A stretch of 7,253 nucleotides of DNA from Candidatus Cloacimonadota bacterium (GTDB lineage Bacteria; Cloacimonadota; Cloacimonadia; JGIOTU-2; B8-G9), in assembly GCA_003647765.1 (NCBI GenBank), contig QMNM01000066.1, forward strand, positions 1 through 7,253, written 5' to 3'. Shown here piece by piece: positions 1 to 6,000 of the stretch. Within the stretch, counting starts at the first letter, position 1. Each line of letters opens with the position of its first letter. The notes beneath the pieces are model-generated. The model did no database searches. It had not been told where the DNA came from and saw only the letters and a program-made list of their open reading frames with translations. A program made the translations under genes and the position numbers.

Positions 1-2810
1 TAAATACCGCTTGCACATTTGTTCATATCTATATTGATGGTCTTGCCATAACCAGCTGTCATGTCCTTTTCTATATTCATTACTTCCTGACCTTTAATGT
101 TATAAATGGTCAGTTTAACAGTTGCATCATGAGGTAAATCAAAGGATACTGTTGTACATGGATTGAATGGGTTTGGATAGTTCTGAGATATTTTATATGC
201 CTTTGGAGCGGTCTGTCCAGTACTGGATAGAGTTACAGTAAACGGCTCTTCTGGATCTCCAATGGTCTCATCATCAGTAAGAGTAATAGTTTCATTTCCT
301 ACATAGTTCATTCCATCAGAAATGACTTTGAAGTATAGTTTTTCGCCATTTTCATTTCCAACAACAGTGAAATACCAGAAACCATCTTTACCATAAGCTT
401 CCCATTTTCCAACAGCATGGCAATTATCTTCATTATCAAATACACCAACTACAGCAGTTGGGTCAATATCAATATTAGCCATTACAACCATATTATATTG
501 AGTACCTGAAATAACTTCCCAGTTAGTAGCAATAGGTTCGTCAACATTAGCTGATTTACCTAATGCATAGATTAACTCATCTTCAGCAGCCATCTCAATC
601 TTGTATCCGTCTGCAGGTTCCATCCATACAAGATTACCATACCAGTTTCCACTACCAACTGGCCATTGAGTAGCAGATTGTGCCTGACCCTTTACCTGCA
701 TTGCATTGTTATTCACAGAAGCAATAGCAATTTCTAACGGAGTAGGTACTTGCGGTAAGTAACCAATCCAGTTCCAATTCATATCTAATGGAATAGGAGT
801 GGTGTAATCCACTTTTGTACCATCTATATGAAGTAATGTTGCAGAAGCTACTTTTACCATATAACCAACACCAGCTTCAATATTATGCAAGTTACCATAC
901 CAAGCACCATTATACCAAGTAGAAGACGCATCTCTGGTCTTTACTTGATAGATATTACCATCAATGCCAAACACAGATTCAATTGATGTATTAGTTGGCA
1001 TAACATTAAATGATACCCAATTCCATGGGACAACCAGTTGTATAAACTCATGGTCGCCTGGCTCTGTCGTAGTTGTTAATATGAACGGCTCATCTGGAGT
1101 ACCTATTACAGCATTAGGCTCAAATATAACATATTCATTACAAGGATATATGCTACCAGTAGCACTATCATAGATTTTGAAACCAATAGGTTCAGCAACA
1201 CCATCCATACTCAGGATAGTCATATACCAGAAATCATCATTCTCCCAGAAGCCTAAACCACGACAATCATCTTCATTTAATTCACCATTAGCATCATAAC
1301 CAAATGCACCTAATAGATTTCCAGCAGTACTATCAAATTCAGTCATCTCTGGTAAGATAAATACTTCTGTCATCATTATCATATTGTACTGTGCACCAAC
1401 AATAGGAGTCCATATTGGAGGAGGAGCAATACCTGCATAGATTAAAATTGGATCATCTGGAGTACCCTGAGTTGTATTATTTTCAAATGGCACTGTTTGT
1501 GCACAATCATATACAGAGTCAGTTCCAGTGTCATAAATCTTGAAGCTAATATCAATTTGGCCTGGTTCTTCGTTTCCAACAACAGTAAAGAACCAGAATC
1601 CTTCAAGGTCAAGTTCTTGCCAATCACCAACAGCACGGCAATCTTCTTCACCGCCAGGTCCAAATGCACCAGTCATATTAAGATCTTCACCAGTGAACTC
1701 TTCTCCATTGAACTCAAATGTTGCCATTACAACCATATTATACTGAGTTCCAGTAATTGGAATCCAAGTTGGTGGATGAGGAACTTCTCCAACTGTTAAT
1801 GGATATGGCTCACCTGGGTTACCATAAACATAATTATTTATAAATGCCACTGTTTCTACACAATCATATATAGCATCTGTTCCAGTGTCGTAAATCTTGA
1901 AGCCAATCATTTCTGTTCCAGAATTGTCATTACTTACAACAGTCATATACCAGAATCCTTCAAAGTCAGGTATTTGCCATACAGCAACAGCACGACAATC
2001 TTCTTCACCACCAGGTCCAAATGCACCTACCATATTATCACCTTCTGGAAGAAATTCTTCACCATTGAAATTGATAGTTGCCATTACAATCATATTAAAT
2101 TCAGTACCAGGAATTTGAACCCAATTTGGAGGTCCCATATATTCATTCAGGACAAAGTCAATACCTGAAGTTGTTACACCTTCTTCTACAACTACACCTG
2201 GAACTGTTTGTGTGGCGTAACCTTCTAATTCTGCTGTTACATCATAGGTTCCAGCAGGGATTTCAATAGTATAATCACCGTTTGCATCTGGATTAGTTGT
2301 ATATCCATCTGCGGATACTAATACTTCTTCTACATTACCAGTGCCACCAACTAATGTAACATTACCAGCAATCCAGCCAGGATTTGCTGCTACAGGTGCA
2401 GTAAGTAGAAATGGATCTGTTGGTGAACCAATTGTAATATTGTTTTCAAATGGAACTGTTTCATTACAATCGTATACTTCATCAGTAGGAGTATCATAAA
2501 TCTTGAAGCTAATATCAATTTGGCCTGGTTCTTCGTTTCCAACAATAGTGAAGTACCAGATATTTAGAGGGTCAGGTTGCCACATTGCAACAGAACGGCA
2601 ATCATTATTAGTTGGTGAGTGATCTGGTCCAAATGCACCAGCCATATTATCATCCACACCTTCAAAAGGATTGCCATTAAGTGTGATAGTAGCCATTACT
2701 ATCATATTATATTGAGTACCAGTAATCACTTGCCAATCAGGTGGATCTGCAATAAGCATACTACTCATCAATACTATTACCATTAACGGTAAAAGCCATT
2801 TTGCTTTCAT
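1..2810 (-). CDS. Secreted multi-module repeat protein with T9SS type A sorting domain (3' end truncated by window)
   Basis: I translated this frame by hand from the ATG at 2810-2808 to the left edge and found 936 codons with no stop. Residues 1-21 form a signal peptide (MKAKWLL start, hydrophobic core, likely cleavage after SSMLIA, no lipobox Cys). Then follow: GTQY module 1 (about 22-140), a carboxypeptidase-regulatory-like beta-sandwich (145-221, key string NPDANGDY), GTQY modules 2 (226-342), 3 (343-462) and 4 (463-585), a double WNW-type domain (586-760, NWNWIGY at its centre), a short GTQY module 5 (761-871), and a sorting domain from 873 with NYPNPFNPCTT and IYNIKGQEV. The last visible residues, ASGI plus a partial codon TA-, match the usual SGIY(F/Y) near the end of such domains, so only some tens of codons are probably missing. 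Known for the family: such proteins pass the Sec pathway, then cross the outer membrane through T9SS and are released or attached at the surface. No catalytic motif is visible, so an adhesive or binding role is inference. The start is supported by a GGAGG five bases upstream. Confidence 0.95.
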   Translation of the reverse strand, partial: MKAKWLLPLMVIVLMSSMLIADPPDWQVITGTQYNMIVMATITLNGNPFEGVDDNMAGAFGPDHSPTNNDCRSVAMWQPDPLNIWYFTIVGNEEPGQIDISFKIYDTPTDEVYDCNETVPFENNITIGSPTDPFLLTAPVAANPGWIAGNVTLVGGTGNVEEVLVSADGYTTNPDANGDYTIEIPAGTYDVTAELEGYATQTVPGVVVEEGVTTSGIDFVLNEYMGPPNWVQIPGTEFNMIVMATINFNGEEFLPEGDNMVGAFGPGGEEDCRAVAVWQIPDFEGFWYMTVVSNDNSGTEMIGFKIYDTGTDAIYDCVETVAFINNYVYGNPGEPYPLTVGEVPHPPTWIPITGTQYNMVVMATFEFNGEEFTGEDLNMTGAFGPGGEEDCRAVGDWQELDLEGFWFFTVVGNEEPGQIDISFKIYDTGTDSVYDCAQTVPFENNTTQGTPDDPILIYAGIAPPPIWTPIVGAQYNMIMMTEVFILPEMTEFDSTAGNLLGAFGYDANGELNEDDCRGLGFWENDDFWYMTILSMDGVAEPIGFKIYDSATGSIYPCNEYVIFEPNAVIGTPDEPFILTTTTEPGDHEFIQLVVPWNWVSFNVMPTNTSIESVFGIDGNIYQVKTRDASSTWYNGAWYGNLHNIEAGVGYMVKVASATLLHIDGTKVDYTTPIPLDMNWNWIGYLPQVPTPLEIAIASVNNNAMQVKGQAQSATQWPVGSGNWYGNLVWMEPADGYKIEMAAEDELIYALGKSANVDEPIATNWEVISGTQYNMVVMANIDIDPTAVVGVFDNEDNCHAVGKWEAYGKDGFWYFTVVGNENGEKLYFKVISDGMNYVGNETITLTDDETIGDPEEPFTVTLSSTGQTAPKAYKISQNYPNPFNPCTTVSFDLPHDATVKLTIYNIKGQEVMNIEKDMTAGYGKTINIDMNKCASGI
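1425..2135 (-). repeat. Tandem pair of GTQY modules 2 and 3
   Basis: Modules 2 (residues 226-342) and 3 (343-462) of the downstream gene follow each other directly. Both share: GT(E/Q)(F/Y)NM(I/V)VMAT, a FNGEEF step, GAFGPGGEEDCRAV, an FW(Y/F)(M/F)TVV strand, FKIYDTGTD, YDC and a closing G.P..P.P/I. The two Cys residues of each module are 45 residues apart in both. At DNA level, 1636-1672 and 1991-2027 differ at only two positions. The module is a likely beta-sandwich. I recall similar GAF/ECRGVA-type modules in secreted FCB proteins but know no established name. Confidence 0.8.
1531..1582 (-). repeat. 52-bp perfect repeat, copy A (GTQY module 3)
   Basis: This segment is identical base for base to 2494-2545. 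It encodes the core of the GTQY module on the minus strand (VGNEEPGQIDISFKIYD, shared in full with module 1 apart from the first codon's third base). Identity at synonymous positions over 52 bases, when the surrounding module sequence has diverged, suggests recent duplication or gene conversion between modules 1 and 3. Confidence 0.9.
2494..2545 (-). repeat. 52-bp perfect repeat, copy B (GTQY module 1)
   Basis: This is the partner of 1531-1582, lying in the first GTQY module of the same gene. The two copies are about 963 bases apart in the same orientation. That geometry would permit in-frame deletion or duplication of the intervening modules, since 963 is a multiple of three. Confidence 0.9.
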
Positions 2811-2815
2811 ATTTT

Positions 2816-2820
2816 CCTCC
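2816..2820 (-). promoter_or_regulatory. Shine-Dalgarno GGAGG for the downstream gene
   Basis: The minus strand reads GGAGTGGAGGAAAATATG. The GGAGG core ends five bases before the ATG at 2810-2808. It directly precedes a signal peptide beginning MKAKW, which fixes the start. A second, weaker GGAG lies five bases further upstream. Confidence 0.85.
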
Positions 2821-2906
2821 ACTCCGAAATTTATCGGGTATTTTTCTAATTTTATTTATTTTTTAAACACTTCATAAAAGTTTGAATTTCGACATTAAAA
2901 ATTTCT

Positions 2907-2923
2907 ACCAGTAAAAACCAGTA
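2907..2923. repeat. Short direct repeat ACCAGTA spaced by one helical turn
   Basis: The plus strand reads ACCAGTA at 2907-2913 and again at 2917-2923, a period of 10 bases, about 95-115 bases upstream of the downstream gene's start codon. Tandem half-sites on the same DNA face are a common form of activator or repressor binding site, but nothing identifies the protein. It is also relatively GC-rich for this leader. It could be chance. Confidence 0.35.
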
Positions 2924-2998
2924 GATTATTCAGTTTATTTTTTTTTATTTTACTAAACTTTTTTCATATCAAAGATTGAAATAATCAATTCCAGCTTC

Positions 2999-3004
2999 AT
3001 TATA
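2999..3004 (-). promoter_or_regulatory. Candidate -10 element (TATAAT)
   Basis: The minus strand reads TATAAT exactly, about 190 bases upstream of the ATG at 2810. There is no good -35 box at 16-18 bases: the nearest TTG-containing hexamer, TTGTAA at 3032-3027, would need a 22-base spacer. In DNA this AT-rich a TATAAT can occur by chance. FCB bacteria also often use a different consensus (TAnnTTTG), of which only a one-mismatch version, AATCTTTG, occurs on this strand further downstream. This is a tentative call. Confidence 0.3.
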
Positions 3005-3037
3005 TTTAAGAATACAACAGTTTGTTTTACAAAGTTG

Positions 3038-3066
3038 AAAAAGCCCGGGGAATATCTCCCCCGGGC
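3038..3066 (-). terminator. Strong rho-independent terminator of the upstream gene
   Basis: Read on the minus strand, an 8-bp perfect GC stem (GCCCGGGG / CCCCGGGC, 3066-3059 paired with 3050-3043) encloses an 8-nt loop and is followed at once by TTTTT. The stem begins 11 bases after the TAA stop at 3080-3078. It stands out sharply from its AT-rich surroundings. It should end transcription before the downstream gene, so the two genes are probably not an operon. The stem is palindromic, but the T tract is on the minus strand only, which fixes the orientation. Confidence 0.92.
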
Positions 3067-3077
3067 AAATATATCTA

Positions 3078-6000
3078 TTACTTCATCAATATCATTTTCT
3101 TGGTGTCAGAATAATTGTTAGTAATTATTCTGTAGAAGTAGATACCACTGGATACTGCATTATTATTGTTATCCTTACCATTCCAAGTTACCTTATACAT
3201 GCCAGCTTCTCTGTTCTCATTGACAAGAGTTCTTATTTTCTCGCCTTTGATATTGTAGATAGAGATTTCTACATTAGAAGCAGTAGGTAATTGATAAGCA
3301 ATTACTGTTACTGGGTTGAATGGGTTAGGATAGTTCTGTGATAAGTTGTATGTAGTTGGAGTATTTGCTCCAGTGGACATAGTAATGGTAATAGGATTAT
3401 CTGGTGTACCAAGTGTTTCATCATTAGAGAATGTGATTGTTTCAGCACTCTCATATATGTCGCCATCATACATTTTGAAGCTGATGGCTTCACCATTTTC
3501 ATTTCCTACAATAGTAAAGTACCAGAATCCATCTTCCCATTTACCAACTGAACGGCAATTGTTCTCATTATCAAATGCAGCAACCAAGCTAGTTGGGTCA
3601 GCATTGATATTAGCTATTACAACCATATTATACTGTGTACCAGCCATTGGTTTCCAATTCATTGCATTTGTAGGAACAGGTTCTACACTTGCGACTTTGG
3701 TGCCAGTTTGATAAACCAATTCGTCAGCTTGATCCATAAAGACCTTGTAGCCAACACCAGCTTCCATAGTAGTCAGAGTACCATACCAATTGCTACCCCA
3801 TTTGATAGATGCCTGTGTCTGATTCTTAATCTGGGACATATTATCTAAAATACCAGCAAGAGCTACCTGGAAGTCATAAGGATCTTTCAGTACATAACCT
3901 AACCAATTCCATTCTGCATCCAAAGGTATTGGAACAGTATAATCAATTAAGGTTCCTGATATTGTAAGATCAGCTGCACTATTCATCTGAACCACATAGG
4001 ATTCACCGTCAACTATATTCATTAAATCACCAATCCATACACCATTTTCGTAAATTTTGGATTGAGTTTGTGATTTAACTTGGTGAACAGCATCACCGAG
4101 AACACCAAATACAGCTTCTATACTAGTATCCTCTGGATGTACATAAGTAGAAATCCAGTTCCAGTTTTCAATTAAGCTGATAGTTTGCTCTTCAACACCA
4201 CCAGCTGGAGCAGTAAGTATGAATGGATCAGTTGGACTACCAATTGTAGCATTGTTCTCAAATCCGACTGATTCATTACATAGATATACTTCTTGAGTTG
4301 TAGCATCGTATATCTTGAATCCTATCATAATTTGACCTGGGTCTTCATTTCCAACAATAGTGAAGTACCAGAAGCCTCCAGTAGGTAATACTTGCCACAA
4401 ACCAAAGGAACGAACAACAAGTGTATCTGGATTTGCAATAAATTCTGGTCCAAATGCAACAGCCATATTGCCACCTTCACCTGTGAATTCCTCATCTGTA
4501 AGGTCTAAATCAATAGTAGCCATAACTACCATTGAATATTGTGTACCTGGCATAAGGAACCAAGCAGGTGCGTTGGAAATTAACTCAAAGTCAACAGTAG
4601 TTCCTTGACCTTCAAGAACCTCTACATCTTCATAAGTTACAGTTGGATAATTCTCTAATGAAGCAGAAACAGTATAAAGACCTGGTTCAAGATCTGGAAT
4701 TATGTAATATCCACTTGCATCAGGATTTACTGTTGTGCCATTAGCAGTAACTTCAACATCTTCTACATTACCACTACCGCCAGTTAGAGTAACAGTTCCT
4801 TCAATCCAACCTGGTTGTGGAATGTAGTTAAGGGTGAAGTCAATATTTTCTGTGGTCTGACCTTCTATTACTTCTACACCAGTGATGGTCTGTGGTTCAT
4901 AATTTTCAAGAGAAGCAGTAACATCGTAAGTGCCTTCATTTATTTCAATAATGTAATCACCATTAGCATCAGGATTTACTGTTACATCACCAGCAGTAAC
5001 TTCAACATCTTCAACATTACCAGCACCGCCGACAAGTTCAACATTACCAGTAATCCAGCCAATTGGAGGTGGGCCACCTGGAGCAGCAAGTAGACGCATC
5101 ATAAAGTTGTCACCAGATAATGGATTCCATGAAACTCCGTCTAATGACCAACAACTACGATTAAACATCGGACCATTTTGGTCAGAACCAACCCACGGAC
5201 CATTTTGAGCGCCTGGTGTCCAGTGAACAACGATAAAGATATCGCCATTTTCTGGAATTTGTATGCCATCAGTACCTAATTCATATTCTACCCAGGTATT
5301 CAGTTGAGCTTGTGTAACAGGGAAGCTCTCAGTAAAGTATGGATTATTCAAATCTGGAACACCACCAACAGCAGGACATAACATAATGTCCATATTAGTT
5401 GGAGAATAATTACCGTGGTCATACCAGTATATCTTAATTTTTTCTGCACTATAAGGAGCAGGTAACACGCCTTCTTCCACAGTTATTCTCTCAGAGAAGT
5501 AATCAGAAGGACCAGCAGGGCCTTGTACCCACCAACCCCATTCAGCAGAACCATCATCATAAATGAATTCAATAAATTCAGATGGATCTAATACAAAGTC
5601 AATATTCTCTGTTGTCTGATTTGCAAGAACTTCTACATTCTCAATTGTCTGTGGAATATAACCAGTTAAGGAGGCAGTTACATCATAGAGACCTACAAGA
5701 AGATCTTCAATTATATAATAACCAGAAGCATCAGGATTTACTACAATGCCGCCTGCTTCTACTTCAACATTTTCTACATTACCAGGTCCACCATTTAATG
5801 TAACAGTTCCAGAGATGTTACCATACTCTATGGATGGTCCTTCAGCAAGTGATACATCATCAATATCCCACCAGTTTATATCAAAGGAATCTCCATTAAA
5901 GAAGAAGCACATCTGGAAAGTAGCAGAGCCAACATCAGGAGTTGTAATTAGAACATCTTCAGTGTGAGCAGGAATACTACTACTTACTACTATTGTCCAG

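Larger units (their letters stand above)
2811..3037 (-). promoter_or_regulatory. AT-rich intergenic leader and promoter region of the downstream gene
   Basis: These 227 bases separate the terminator of the upstream gene from the start of the downstream one. A hand count gives about 21% GC, far below the flanking coding sequence. I see no ORF or structured RNA here. Since a strong terminator closes the upstream transcript, the promoter of the downstream gene must lie in this segment. It contains a TATAAT-like box, a 10-bp-spaced direct repeat, a run of nine T's on the plus strand at 2938-2946 (A9 on the coding strand) and the Shine-Dalgarno, each listed separately where supported. Confidence 0.7.

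Noticed and set aside
964-1173. Plus-strand 69-codon frame
   Set aside because: It is antisense to GTQY module 4 and the start of the WNW domain, with no start signal or domain.
1497-2168. Several plus-strand open frames of 64-100 codons, two of which resemble each other (shared SSSPPGPNAP)
   Set aside because: Their similarity only mirrors the repeated GTQY modules 2 and 3 coded on the other strand. The minus-strand frame has a signal peptide and continuous domains, so these are shadows.
2825-2891. Inverted repeat CGAAATT (2825-2831) / AATTTCG (2885-2891) in the leader
   Set aside because: Only seven AT-rich base pairs separated by 53 bases. It is expected by chance at this composition and is not convincing as a riboswitch or hairpin.
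3346-3711. A 121-codon open frame on the plus strand
   Set aside because: It lies wholly antisense to the well-supported sorting-domain and GTQY region of the upstream gene. It has no Shine-Dalgarno or recognisable domain and is an open antisense shadow of repetitive coding sequence.
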